From NCBI GenBank assembly GCA_018697195.1, contig CM031857.1, positions 66,440,607 through 66,504,606 of the forward strand: a stretch of DNA of 64,000 nucleotides. Reading direction: 5' to 3'. Numbering within the stretch: the stretch's first letter is position 1; every line of letters begins with the position of its first letter. Source of the stretch: Certhia americana. Lineage: Eukaryota; Chordata; Aves; Passeriformes; Certhiidae. The position numbers were made by a program, and so were the translations under genes. This document shows positions 50,530 to 63,243 of this stretch, piece after piece. The notes under the pieces are model-generated. The model had not been told where the DNA came from. It did not search any database and saw nothing but the letters and a program-made list of their open reading frames with translations.

Positions 50530-53500
50530 GTCAGCATGGCTGAATTCATATTTTTTCTCATCCTTTTCCTTCATGATTCAGGACTTGGCTGACTGTTCAC
50601 TTGTGCTCACTATTTCAATTTAAGGTTCTGATTGTTCAGATATTTTGGAAATCAGGATATCGATCCTACAGTTCATAATTTCTCCAGCAAACTTGGGTTA
50701 TACATATATGTGCACAGAATTTAGCTCTTTAAAATAAAGAAATGTTTGTATATAAAAGTAAGTACATTTCTAGGTATATTGCTACATCTGTTATAATAAC
50801 AGAAATGGTTCTCCTGCCTGATTATCACAAAAGCTAGCTAGTGCCTTTTCCACTGCAATTCACAGGAATATTGTTAATGTTAATTAATATTATTTTTAAA
50901 ATACACTTTTGCAAAATGTCATGATCCAGTATATGACAGTTATTACAAGCAACTGTAAAATATTAAGCTCTTTCACAAAAGCCTATACTAATACCAAATG
51001 ACACTCAATGTACTGTATATACTATAAAATCACCCTTTGTGATGGTGGATAATAGCAGGATTTTACTGTGCAGGTGGTTTATGTTGTAAACAAGAACTCA
51101 CAATAAAAACACAGCATTAAGATCAGGCTGGCATTAGGAATGACTGCAGATTGTCAAATACAATCTGGCAGCTAACTTAAATCACAAAATCAATTGAATC
51201 ACATTTTTTCTTGCCTGTTTTGTGCGTAATTATACTGTAGTATGTTCCTTAATCTGCTGAACCACAGTTTAATTTCTCATCCTGGGGTTTCAGAAATGGT
51301 CTTTGAAAGAAGGGTTTCATGTCCATGACAAGTCAAGCAAATCACGCTCCTCCCTCCCAAAAAATACAGGGTCTTAGGAAAGACTATTCTGAGATCTTGA
51401 CTGCTGTAAAGAACAGCAATGTTAGCTTTGCGTTCCTGTCTGGAGGATATATGACTCATATCTAGGAAGAGCCTGGCAAACTTGTACAGATGTAGGTAAG
51501 AGACCCAAGTGATATCTTGCCATAGTTACCGAAGCTTCAGCTTTCACTTCAGCTAAATTCCAGTTTTGTGATTTTTTTTAATGTTTTGTGTTGTTTTGTT
51601 TTACTCATGGAACTGTTGATGTAAATGTGTAAGATATTTTTCAATATTATTTCACACTGAAAAAAACCACAACACAACAAAAAGCCCAGCTTGATTTATA
51701 TTCATTATGAATGTACCACGTATCTCTCTTCAAAAAATCACACAGCCTGAAACTGCTTCTGATAGTTTTACTCAGAACTCTGTACCTCCTTACAGATGAG
51801 AAAGCCCCATTTATTTCAATGATGCCACCTCTAGATAGAAATGTACTCAATATAAATTAAGCTATCCAAAACCTGGGTTACTGACATGGTTAATAATTTA
51901 TTGGAGGTTTTCAGTGCATCCTTCTCATAGAAACAATCTCTTATAATGTCACACTTAGGACTGTATGGAGAAATTTTCAGCATGTATCACAAACACTTTC
52001 AGAACATCTGTAACAAAAGGTATGAGACTATTAAAGTGGTTCTTTACTCCAAAGACAGAAAATACATAGTGCACATCCCAACTCATACAGGCACAGATGA
52101 TTAAGCTGGCCAAATTATGTTCATGCATTCCAGTGAAATCCTAATAATTTCACTCATTTCAGGAGGCATTCTCTAGTCTTGAATATTGTAGAGGAGAATC
52201 TGAACAATGTGTATGCATTAGCGATGCAGATTCATTAGTGACAGAAAATTACTTTAGTGTAGTGCCTGAAAATGATTTTCTCACTTGTTAAGCCTGCCTT
52301 GCCAGGAGGAAGATATTTACTTTAAACAAAAGCCAAACTTGGAGCTGAAGATTTCTCATGATCAAATCTGTCAGCTTGAAAGACATCCTTTTTTTAGTTT
52401 CCTTCCTCCCACCACATGCCCACTATATGCAAGTCTCACAGATTAGAAAATATTGCTTTGTAACATGGATTCATTACACGTTTTTTTCATCCAAATTAAC
52501 CTTTGCAAGCTCCATTACTTTCCTGTCAACTTTCTGGTTACTGTCATAATCAGATTTCTGAAGGTTTAGTTATGTTTGAAAGACACAAAACTGCAATGGG
52601 CATTTAATCACTCTAGTCAGAGCTCTGGGAGAATGCTGTCATGAATATTGAGTGGGCATATGCTGGTAAATGCTACAAAATGGTAATGGCAGAGGTCTCT
52701 TTCTGAAGCTGTCCGGGCTTGTTGGCTTATAAAGAGAAGAAGTAAGGTCACTCTCCTCAGATCCACTTGTATCACTGCATGAAGGCAAACTGCTCTAGAA
52801 AGACTTTCAACAGGGTTTTAAGCAAGAGATCTGTTTGTAGAGAATGTAAGCTAAGGAAGAGAAATTCTGAGTTAAACATCTAAACAGGTACCTCAACAAG
52901 CTAGCACTGAACAAGTAATTTCATATCTTCTTTGGAGAGAGGAAGTAAATCTTTTGTTTCCTCTCAAGTTCTTCAAATGATTGACTGTGAACGAGAGGAC
53001 AGGGAGATGGTCAGTTGCCTCTGAAAGCCAGGGAAAGCTATTAAGAAGAAATGGGAGTTGGATTCTGAGAAGGCCTGGTTTTATGATGAAGGGAAGGGGC
53101 CAGCTGCCAGCAGCCCAAAAGTCTGACTTAGAGAAAAATACACATTTGAATTTCTCTCCACCAGTTGAGTTTTTGCTCTTGAAAAGAGTTATGTTAATGA
53201 TTATTGTATGAATTAAATAAGCAATGGTATCCCAGGAGCTTAGAAAGTCATGTCACCGGGTTACACTTAAAAGAGCTGCAAGGTTAATCTGAAGTGATAG
53301 AAGTGCGCTCGACATCTTATTAAAAAAAATTAACAGACTGGGTTCCAAGCATTTCTAGAGGTGTGAACCACAACTCTGAGAATTCTGTTGATTGCCATAG
53401 AATATCTGAGATATCTCCAACATACAGGTTACTCTATGTAAAATTTCCAAGGACAATGTTTGTCAAGAAAACAGACCTAAATTAGCCTTGCTTGCATTTT

Positions 53501-53721
53501 AGCTTCTCTGGTATCTCTTTCTTCAGATGAAGGGAGGGATATAACTGTTAGCCTGTGCAGTCGGAGGAAATGTTAAAGCACTGGAAAACTTTGGCTTGCT
53601 TAAAATCACACTGAAAACAGCTATATTTAATGTGTGTAAGATATTTATTGTAAATATAGTGTGTGTTGTGGAAAGATGTCCTTTTCAAAAAGTACCAGTT
53701 CTGTATTTAACATGTATCATA

Positions 53722-53748
53722 CATGGTCAGTTCTGTATTCTGACCATG
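53722..53748. repeat. inverted repeat (9-bp arms, 9-nt loop)
   Basis: CATGGTCAG at 53722-53730 pairs exactly with CTGACCATG at 53740-53748. Confidence 0.7.
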
Positions 53749-56700
53749 AAAGCAAAGGCAATATACAGTTTGTGAATTTGCTACAGTAAAGGGGATATCT
53801 GAAATTGTAAGCAATTTCTTTTTATTTTACCATCTTTTATTTCACCAGAAATTATATCAGTGTATATGTTCACCACATCTACATGAAAATTCCTTTCAGA
53901 ATTTAGCTTTACATCACTCTGCTTAGATTTATTTCAGATAATCACAGCATTTTTTAGATACTGTGCTTGAAGATTATTTTGTAAAACTGCTGGTTTTGTA
54001 AATCAATCCATAACATTTCTTCTGACTTTCTCAAATGCCAAACACATTTGAACTCCTACATTTTCTTTAAAATACAGGGTTTTAAGCAATGGTAAAAATA
54101 ATTACTGTCATCTCACACAGCTCAGTAATTGCATAAAAATAAATTCTGCTTTTTACTTTCCTTAACATACATTTGCATCAGCCACAAATAGTGTTTTCCT
54201 AGGTACTGAAAGTAGAGACCAGAGGTCCTGCTGCCCATCCCAGCTGAGACATTCACTTATACTCAAGAGATTCCATGCACAAAGCTTATGCCTCTACCCT
54301 AATCCAAGACTTGGTTACATTCTCAAACTGAATGCGGTATGGTTCTCAAAAAGGGTAATGAGTGGAGAGTTTAAAGAGCTCCCTCCCCGACAAGAAGATC
54401 TCAGCAGAGGTTTCTGGGCTAAGGGACCACAGTCCCACCAAAGCACAAGGCAGTGCCCAGCTGTTGCTCCAGCCCTGAGGCCAGGCAGCATCATGCAGAG
54501 GGAGATTTTCAAATGATTGATAGTGAGTGGAGCTTCAGTGGCTAATTGATGCTTATAACTTTGGGGAAAAAAATCCTCAGCTTTCAGCATCTTTGACAAC
54601 TGGGCTCAATTTTCCCTTCTCACAACAATAGCAAAAATGCTGCTAGGTGCACCTGAAGGAATCCTAACTGGCAGGAATGATGCATAGGCACCTCATTCCC
54701 ACAGTATGCCCGCAACGATCCAGTTTGATGCATCGAAAATCCAGACTAAAGGCTGTTTTGTCCTGCTAATGAATTGTTCTCTACAGAACATTTTCCTATG
54801 CCTTGTTGCTTAAAGTGACCACTCCTTTGCTGACCTGCAAAAACTACTCTGTGCTGCTCTGTATCAGCACTAGGTATCTTTGGAAGCTGTGCCTGTAGAA
54901 ATCATTTTGAGGATCAATTACTCTCAAGAGAATTAATTCAGGACCTGACCCCACCACGTCCTGCATGCCCTTGGCTCCCAACTGGGGAGATGCTCAGTGA
55001 CAGGTAGAATTAGAAGACCTCAAGGCCTGCTCCTGGCCTTGCAAAAATCAACTGCAGAACTTCAAATGTGCCGGTGAAGGATCAGAGTCTCCCTGGGAAG
55101 AGGAGGTTTCAAAAGAGCAAATCTGTGTTATCTTTGCACAAAAGATCTCTCAGTGCCACTGTGTAATGTGAAAACTCACCAGAAATTTTCTGCAGGCTTA
55201 CACACAAAATAATTTTACACAGAGAATATTATAAATATGGCTAATAGTGTATCTCCAAAACACCATGTAAAATACATAAGGCTGAGATCAATGGTGACAA
55301 AAAGCACTGAAATGACAGCCTTTCAGTTCAAACAAAACACAGTATTAAAATTCTGGTGGGTACGTTTGGAAACAAAAATGGTCAGCTTCTGACTGATGGA
55401 GTCACCTCCCTGGCTGAGTGTCAAAATAGGTCAATGGAGCTTTCTTTTCACAATAGCTAGAAGTAAATGGAAACTTTGCTGTGTCCCAGCCTAGATCAGT
55501 AGGGAAAGAGACATTCTCTCTGACATGTAGCTTTTATATTTGTTACATGACACCCAGTGATATTGAATAACAGCTGGCAGGTTTTCAGCAAAAGAACTCT
55601 TGTCCCTGCAGATGGCACCACCCCTTGCATGCTCGCACCTCAAACCTTACAGCCCAGCGATGTAAAACACTGCAGCACCTCAAGGTTCAGCTCAGCCAAG
55701 CGCGGCAAGGTCAGTCGGAGGAGCAGGAGGAGGGCAGGGAAGGAGGGTGGGGGTGGAGACGGCGGCCTGACCATAACTCTAGCCACAAGGGCTCAGTTTC
55801 TAATGGCAACAATCTCAAAAGCTTCTCTGTGCACAGCTTCATAATTAAGTGCTAAATAAAAGTGCTGTGCTGTGAACACTGCATCCTCCCTTACAAATTC
55901 TGACTTCATCTTCAGACCCAGTAGTCTATTCAATAATTCAGTTTGAAAATTCCTAGCACTTTAGCTGGAACTCTAAAATTAAGACATAGTCCGGATCTAA
56001 ACACTATTAAACACAGTGATTTCCTTCTCCAAGTATGGCTTCTGATCACCATATACCTACTACTTGGAACCACATTTCCTTGTTAATACATTGCTAGGAT
56101 ATTTTCTAACTGCATATCTAACTTCATCATGGAAAGGCAAACTTGATCAGAGTAATAGATTACAACCACAGGATGTGTGCACAGAAAGGTGTAAGTGGAA
56201 TGAAGGTTAAAAAAGAAGTGTAACTTCTTTTTCAAACTTACAGAGATTTTCCCAGACATGAAATATACCCCTTTTAAAAACAGTCTTTCAGTCACACAAC
56301 AACTGTGCAACAAAGCAAGGCTACCAGCAAAAGCAGTATTTGAGTATTTTTAAAGGAAACACAGAACTTATACCATAGTAGTGATCTAAAAAGTAACTCC
56401 TCAAAACATCTTAACAAGAACACATTATTCATCACAATGCTTTCATGATTACAATTAGCACAAACACATTTGTGATGCTTCCAAACATTGGTGGGAATGG
56501 GAATGATATGTTGATGAATGCTGATATGTTTACATCTGTGTAACAGACATGTGTCTATTTTCCATGGAGGAAACGATTATTTTTCAAACAGTGTAGGAAC
56601 AGGAAAGCAGACCATCACAAAGAATGCTTGATCTACTATCTGGTTTATAGCTATCACTATTTTTATGTTTTAGGAGAGAATTATATATAATCCACATTAG

Positions 56701-57654
56701 AGTGAGATTTGAACATTTAATACGGGATTCCACCATGTTACAGATGCTACAAAACTGTTCTTTGAATGCTCTGGACACATATATTTCAGTATAGGATGGA
56801 TTGGTGTACTGAGTGAGGTGTGGTTCAGAGGCTGGTTACGGTAGAGGTTACTTCTCCCATTTGAATTCCTCAGGTACAGGTGTACCCATGGTGCCCTACA
56901 GCACCGTGTCTGGTTTCTCAGGTAACTGCTCAGGTTTTTTGGCTCTCCCTTTTCCTTTTGTGTGTGCGGGCGACTCTAGGTGTGGCGCTAATGAAGGGAG
57001 GAGGGGAAGAAGAAAAGAGGGTAAGGCTCACTGTCTTCCACGACCCTCTTAAAGCTTCACCAGCGCTAAAATAATGGTAATATTTTTCGTCTTCTTTTTT
57101 GGGAAAAGGACTAACATTAATTGAAGAAGGCAGATTTTCCCCGTTCACCAAGCGAGCGGCGTTCAATAGGAGAGTTTTGGCTTCTAGCCAGTAGAGCAGA
57201 AGGAGAAAAAAAGAAAAAAAAAAAAACAAGGAGGAGGAAAATCACCACACCATCTCATCTGGCTTCTGCACAAAGTAAAGCGAATAGTCTTAGATATACT
57301 TCTTTTTTTAATTGCCCTTTCGTCCGGCGGGAGAGGGACGCGGTGCGGGAGAGCCGCCCGGGGTTCGGCGGAGCGAGGCACGGGGAGCTTCAGCTTTCCA
57401 CGGGACGCGGCGCTGCGGATCCCTGCCCTCCCCGGCCTCCTCCCGGCCGGCGGCCGCTTCCCCACCCTTCCCTCCGGGCCGGTGGCACGACCCTCGCCTG
57501 CCCTCCTCTCCCCTCTCCTCGTCCATCCCGGCACAAGCGCGAATTGCCTGCGGGGCCGGATGGAGCCGCCTTTGTCCGCCCCGCACCCGCCGCGCATAAC
57601 AACGACCCCGGCCCGCCCGGGGCCCGCCGGCCGCGGCCACGGCACCGCCCACGG

Positions 57655-57668
57655 GTTGCTGCGGCAAC
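57655..57668. promoter_or_regulatory. RFX X-box (GTTGCTGCGGCAAC)
   Basis: The site fits the X-box pattern RYYRYY-N2-RRNRAC exactly, as an inverted repeat of GTTGC/GCAAC. X-boxes in CpG-island promoters are typical of RFX-controlled genes, often ciliary ones. The target gene here is unknown. Confidence 0.55.
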
Positions 57669-57696
57669 GGCGGGGGCTGCGGGCGGTGGAGACCCT

Positions 57697-57782
57697 GCCC
57701 TTCCCTTCCCCGCCCTGCCCTTCCCTTCCCTTCCCCTCCCTTCCCCTCCCCGCCCTTCCCTTCCCCGCCCTGCCCTGCCCCG
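57697..57782 (-). other. polypyrimidine/polypurine tract, triplex- and G4-prone
   Basis: An imperfect (CCCTT)n/(CCCCTT)n tract includes 34 uninterrupted pyrimidines at 57718-57751. The - strand carries more than ten GGG runs in 86 nt, satisfying G-quadruplex rules. Confidence 0.6.
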
Positions 57783-58812
57783 GGCCGCCCGGCGAGCCTG
57801 CGTGCGCTCCTCTGCCGCTGCCGGCACCGTCAGCCCCGCATCGCTGCGCTCAGCGCTCGCAGCCGCGGAGGCTCCGGCGCCCCGAGGCAGCGGGATGCCC
57901 CCAGATGGCGGTCCTGTTTCTGTGCCCCTGCTAGGTTAAAGCGATGGAGACGCTGCCGCCGCTGCGCTCTGCCGAATGCTGCTAAGCGACCCCCTTCACT
58001 AATGCAGCTGGAGGGCTGACTCGGGAATCACATCTCCAGAGGTTTCCGCAGCGTCTCGCTGCCCTTCCCTGGCTCGCTCGGGTTAGCTGAGGGCTCCACA
58101 CGCTGAGTAAGGGACAGGCGGCTGAGCTGCTCTTTCAGCTGAAAACCATGGGCAGCTGTGCCTGGGTGCTGATGATCCCAGGTTGAGCCCTTGCCGATGA
58201 CTCACTGTGTATGGACATCTGCTCGGGGAGCTGCTGCGCTCCCTCCTGTGTCCTGGAGCTGGATTTCCATACTGACGTTTTCCAGTTCCAGACAGAGTTG
58301 TATTTAGAAACAATTTTCTGCTGGGAAGGGTTAAATTGCCGGCTTTATACAGTTATATAATATTTTCTAGTCTTTGTGTGTTGGGGTTTTTTCCCCTTTA
58401 AGATTTGTCATCGCAGTCCAAAAATAAAGCAGAAGAGAGCAGAAAAAAAAATATCTGGGCTAAACTGCACTATGAGATCATTCGTGGGATAGGTTTTGAT
58501 TTGGTAAGCTATTTAAGATGAAATTGGAGAGGAAAAAATAAAGAGGATAGGAGATTAAACGGTACTTTAAAAAAACCTGAAAGTCAGTAAAAATAAGACT
58601 TAAGCTAAATAGCATAAATTAATTTCATTAGGAATTGTGCAACTATAAAAGCAATAAGCAGTTCAGTCTAAGAGGGGGCTGTGTACCCTTCAAAAGAATC
58701 ATGTTATGTATGCTCAGTCATAAATTAAAGTGAAGCCCTGGCACTTGGAAGAGTGGCACTGCTTTCCTGTGTGCTTTCATTGCATCTCATGACTTAGTGC
58801 ATCTTGTCATTT

Positions 58813-58826
58813 GCATTACGTAATGC
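58813..58826. promoter_or_regulatory. perfect D-box palindrome GCATTACGTAATGC
   Basis: This 14-bp perfect palindrome is centred on TTACGTAA, the optimal site for PAR bZIP factors (DBP, TEF, HLF) and for NFIL3. It lies about 0.7 kb downstream of the second CpG island. Confidence 0.5.
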
Positions 58827-59173
58827 CTAAAGAACCCCAAAATACTAATTCTCTTAAGACATTGCTGTTTATTTAAATACTTGATCCTGAGAGTTTAAGA
58901 GGGTGATACCAACTAATCCTCATGATTAATGATCCTAATGTCTGATTTCCTAGGTAGATGATTTTAGGAAGCATTTGTATTTTAAAAAAAAGCTGCTCTC
59001 AACTGGCTTTCTGGTTGTACTTAGCAATGTATTGTTATTGAACTTAGCAAGGTTGCTATCATACAAAATGAATGAAAAGTGACAAAAAGCAGAGACTGAA
59101 GAAGAGCACTGGGAATTTTAAAAGACTTTTAGTACAGCACTACCATTTTTCTCTTTTGCTGTATTTTCACCAG

Positions 59174-59246
59174 CAGTTTAAACAACTACTGCAGTCAAAG
59201 CAGGTTGTGCAGGTGGAGGCGGTATTTAGCAAGGCATGCTGCTTTA
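59174..59246 (+). other. candidate 73-nt exon
   Basis: A strong pyrimidine tract ends in CACCAGCAG (tandem acceptor, 59171-59176). A frame then stays open across the segment, reading QFKQLLQSKQVVQVEAVF..., to TTTA|GTAAGTC (donor at 59247). The peptide looks fairly coding-like but I recognise no family. The frame is also open on both sides, so the splice boundaries are not forced by it. Confidence 0.2.
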
Positions 59247-61872
59247 GTAAGTCACCTGTAAAACAAGATATCTGTGATGTTTGGATAAATGCAGTTGTTC
59301 TTACTACATTTTTTTGTCAACTGCATTATCTGAAATGCAGCTTGGAGTATCCACCTATGAGTTAAGCAGTAAGTGTTCTGTCAGTATTCATGAAGCTGGA
59401 TAGCTGTGTGAGTTACTTGTTAAAAGCACCTCTTCTTGTCAAGGAAATCAAGACAAGTCATGTCTACAATATTTCTTCTGTGACACTCTGTAAAAAGAGA
59501 ATATTACATTAGGGAGTTACAGAAGTATATGTGAGTATGGTGGAGAGGGAGGAGCACTGTCTGGAGAAGAAGTTTCAGAGAAACTCAGAGAAGGTCCAGC
59601 CAGGATGCTGATGAGGTCATAAGAGAAACAGAACTGAGAAAGAATCTAGAAGCCTTACCAGAGACATACTGCCTACCCCAACATTTCAAAATGGGGCTTT
59701 AACTTTGAGAAATAAGTACAAAAATGAATTATCTATACTCTGTGGTTCCCAAGGTATTTGAGAATGCCTTTAATGTTTCCACTCTAAAAGAGGGTTAGTT
59801 CTTTTCTCTGCACACTCCATTTCAAAGGCAGTCCCCTAGAGTGAGGTTCAGCTTTGGCTTCAAGCACAGAAATTTAGTTAGGGGAATGTGAGTGAGGTGT
59901 CTTAACTTTCCATTGCAGACAGTGGGGGTGGGTTTCACGTTCCTCCACAGGAACCATTTGAGCCTTGTGCTTTCATATATCAAAAAGAGGCCTTTGGATA
60001 TACCACCACGTGACTTCTGAAGAGGCAGCTAGAGGCCAGGCAGGGTTAGCTAAGACAACCCCAATGGCACAAGATGCCTATTCAGGCAACTGAAGCTAAC
60101 CCAATACACTCAAAGAAATTTGCACCCCAAAGTAGGTACTTTGATTTGGTCAGCTGAGTAAGTCTGTGTGCTCTGCTGGGTGCACTGGCAAGACCTGTAG
60201 TGACCACAGTATGTGTTTGGACACCTAACAGACCACGGTGTCTGTGCTTAGGACCTTAAATTCAGGTGTGGAACTCTATCCTTGCAGACCTAATTTGATT
60301 AAATAAAAACTTGTGGGTAGCATTGTGTGAGACAGCTATACAGCTCTGTCAGTGGGACTCCTGTGTAAGACCCACATCTTTTGGAATGGCAGCCAGTCCA
60401 TGCACTCAGCCTGTCTGGAGCTCCTTTCCTCTGAAAACTCAGCTGTCAATCATTTTCTGAGAAAACACCCCTCTTTAAGTTTACGTTTTTCCATCCACAA
60501 AGATGTTTTATACACAGCCTCAATCTTTTCTAAAAATCTGAAGCTATCTAAGCCTATGTATGAAAGAACTAAACCAAGACCTTTCTTTCCCAGATTCTTT
60601 ATTTCTATAGAAAGCAGATCCTTGTTAAATGGATAAAAAGGGTGGAGAAGGGAACCTGGCTGCCATTTAAGAAACTAAAAAATGTGAGAAGATAAAAAAC
60701 TTGTTCTGTAAAATTAAATGTTGATCAAAACCTTTACGAGACAGGGCTGAAAGCATTTACCTTGAGTGGTTTCATTCAGGAAAGGACTGCAAATGAAGAT
60801 GATGAAGGAAAATCAGTAACAATAACAAAAAAATAAAAGTATACAAACTCTAGGAAGAAGTCTGGAAAAAAATAACAAGCAAACGTGCTTTTCTAAAATG
60901 ACAACACAGAGAAAGAAAATCTGGTACTTACGGGACTTATCCTCAGAGACTATTCACTATTGAGCTTAACATAAATTTGAATAGAAGGGAGGGAGAAGAC
61001 CCATCCCTAGCTGCAGAGATCTCCTACCACTTCTTTTCTTTATGACATTTCTTTATATCCCATTCCCTCAGAGAAACCTTCTCACCGATGGCTCCAGAAT
61101 TTCTCTTATTCTTCCACCTTTTTTACCTCTGAAAATGAAAAAAAATTTCCTTTACCTTCAGAGGACTTCTTTTATGTGACAGAATGTCGGGTCATCTTTT
61201 TTATTCTTTTCAATGTTTTATGAGAAACTTGGCAGGCTTCAGAAATTCTTTAAGTTTTAGGACTGCGAGAGAAGCAACTCAACCTTATGCTCTCGTGCCA
61301 AGAGAGAATGCACTTTTCCTGGTGCAATTTTTAAGCCAGCCACTCGAATCCTCCAACCTTTTCACCTTTTCACATCAGTATCAGCTTGAACTCTCAGCTG
61401 CCATTGATACTATCACAGGGCTGAAGACAATAAATGAGTTAAAGCATCTACAGCAGGACTTAAGTGGAATTGCATTGCCTGAGTCCAGACCGGTGATCCA
61501 AAAGCCAGCTGCATAATCCGCTGCCTAGTTTGATTAGGTGCCTTCTTGTAGCACTGTGGAGTTCTTGAGACTCTTAGAGCCAAATGAAAGAGCTCAGTAC
61601 CTTTCTTTTGCTTAAAGAAAGGGAAAGTTTGGGAAGTATGCTCCATCTACAAAAGCTTGAGGGACCCAATATGTTGAATATTTTTGGAGCATGCCTAATG
61701 GATTAGACCTCACAAAACTGCAATGGACGCTTTCCCTTGAAACACAGCTGAAGAGGAGGCAGAAGTGCTTCCCTGCCAAATACACATACATGCATGCATA
61801 CACACCAGATGCATCACCAAATGTTCGGGACACTCTCACCCTCAGGAATGAGGACTGTAACACTCTTCTCAG

Positions 61873-61930
61873 CTGAAAAATGCAATGGGCATTAACTGTG
61901 TTTCACTCATTTAGCAGTGTTCTGCTAGAG
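61873..61930 (+). other. candidate 58-nt exon
   Basis: The acceptor ACTCTTCTCAG (ending 61872) and the donor CTAGAG|GTAAGG (61930/61931) fit consensus. A second acceptor-like ATTTAGCAG lies inside. No coding frame is recognised. Confidence 0.15.
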
Positions 61931-62231
61931 GTAAGGACCAAAGCCTACAGATTCCGTTTTCCTGCCGATCACTGTAATTCAGCCCCTGAATTGCAATGTC
62001 ATGATGTATCAGTGTTCTTCCCTGCTTTTCTGTACAGAAGGAAGGAAAATCCATCTATTCTAGTTAGTTATGTGACTGATTATTAGAACCCTTATTTTCA
62101 GGTGGGAGCTGTGGGTTACACTGTTCGCTGCGAGAAGTTGGAACCTGAATCTGCAAATTGAAATGTGGTCACCATACCTTATGTTAAAAGTGGGTGTTGG
62201 TACCACTTCTAGTTTTAAAAGCAACAAAAAA

Positions 62232-62275
62232 CCCCAAACCAAAACAAAAACCCCTTCCAACCCCTTCCAAACCCC
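62232..62275 (-). other. four-run GGGG array, potential G-quadruplex
   Basis: On the - strand four GGGG runs (complements of 62272-62275, 62261-62264, 62251-62254 and 62232-62235) are spaced by T/G/A-rich loops of 7, 6 and 15 nt. Part is a tandem CCCCTTCCAA x2 on the + strand. It resembles TTGGGG-type repeats but is not a vertebrate telomere repeat. Confidence 0.5.
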
Positions 62276-63243
62276 AATCCAAACACATGAGTTCTGCTAC
62301 ATTTCCTCAAGAAGTAACCAGGGTACTGTGTCTTTGAAAGAGAGAAGAACTTTTTTATAATCCTGACTAATCTAAGTTCTGCATAGGGATAGATGTAAGG
62401 TAGCCTTTGTTGTCAGTATTTCTTACTCCTTGGCTCTCAGCAGCTCCTCACTCAAAGTGCTGGCTGTTTGAGAACATTGTTGAGCAGTTCCTAAGGATTC
62501 CTGCCTGGAGAACAGCTGCTTACCATAGATTTTGAGGGAAAAAACATGGACATGCTGCATCTAAATATGAAGTGACCACATTATCATCTACTCTTTCTTA
62601 AACTGTTTTTATTACAAATGTTGCCCTAAATCTTCCTCTTCCTGCACATACTTATCTCCTTCAAATCAATGAAAGGACGTATTTCCTCGATCAGTCTCAA
62701 TCCTTTCATAGATGTCCAGTCATCCTTCATTGCCATGTGACTTTGTGGTAAGCTTTAATCGTCTTACCAGGTGGTTGACTGTTTGGTTACTGGCCCTACT
62801 TGGGTGGGCTGGGCATGTTGTGTGTATCCATCTGAACAACAAATTATCAAGGGATAACAATCCTCCACTGTTTGTCTTACATCAGTTCAAACAGGAGGTA
62901 AAGCATCAGGAGGGGCACAGAACAACCTTGTAATCAAAATGTTTACACAGAGACAGAAAACAGAAGAAAAATATTTATCAGTGGTCCACTGTTTAGTTAA
63001 TACTGCTTTTGAAATTAGTAATTACCTGAAAAATTTAAATATCTTTTCATCTGATTTAATTTTGTTTTCTCTCTCTGAAGAATTTATCTTTATGAATTTT
63101 CTACTGTACATTCTGAAAGGGCAGTTTCACCTTTATTGCTTTAGAAATTTGAATCTGAACTTAGCCAGAGAGATCATCCCTCGGTGTTTAAAGTCTGACA
63201 TCCCATGGGGCTCTTTATTTTTATTGTGTCCATCTGCTAACAG

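Larger units (their letters stand above)
49106..57299. other. AT-rich noncoding stretch
   Basis: No gene is recognised. The hydrophobic frame at 49829-50236 is T-rich and has no family resemblance. A local GC/CpG patch occurs at 55690-55770. Splice-donor-like GAGG|GTAAGG is present at 57020/57021 on the + strand just before the second CpG island. Confidence 0.6.
57300..58106 (+). promoter_or_regulatory. CpG island, probable promoter and first exon (rightward)
   Basis: A sharp change from AT-rich to CpG-dense sequence occurs at 57310, ending near 58100. GC boxes, a 34-nt pure pyrimidine run (57718-57751) and an RFX X-box (57655-57668) are inside. On the + strand a donor CTGA|GTAAGGG at 58106/58107 would close a first exon. 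On the - strand ACACA|GTGAGT near 58206 is an alternative, so direction is not certain. The 272-codon frame at 57121-57939 is Pro/Ala/Arg-rich low-complexity sequence produced by GC content and I do not call it a gene. No gene identity can be given. Confidence 0.7.

Noticed and set aside
57121..57939. 272-codon + strand frame across the second CpG island, the longest in the 57-58 kb region
   Set aside because: Pro/Ala/Arg-rich, driven by GC and CCCTT repeats; overlapping long frames occur on both strands; no domain or splice support.
61184..61516. 110-codon + strand frame with coding-like C-terminal half
   Set aside because: Acceptor-like sites lie inside, but no convincing donor or family match; not strong enough to call.
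62101..62160. Possible terminal exon after TTATTTTCAG reading VGAVGYTVRCEKLEPESAN then stop
   Set aside because: Only 20 codons, an alternative frame is open for much longer, and no family match.
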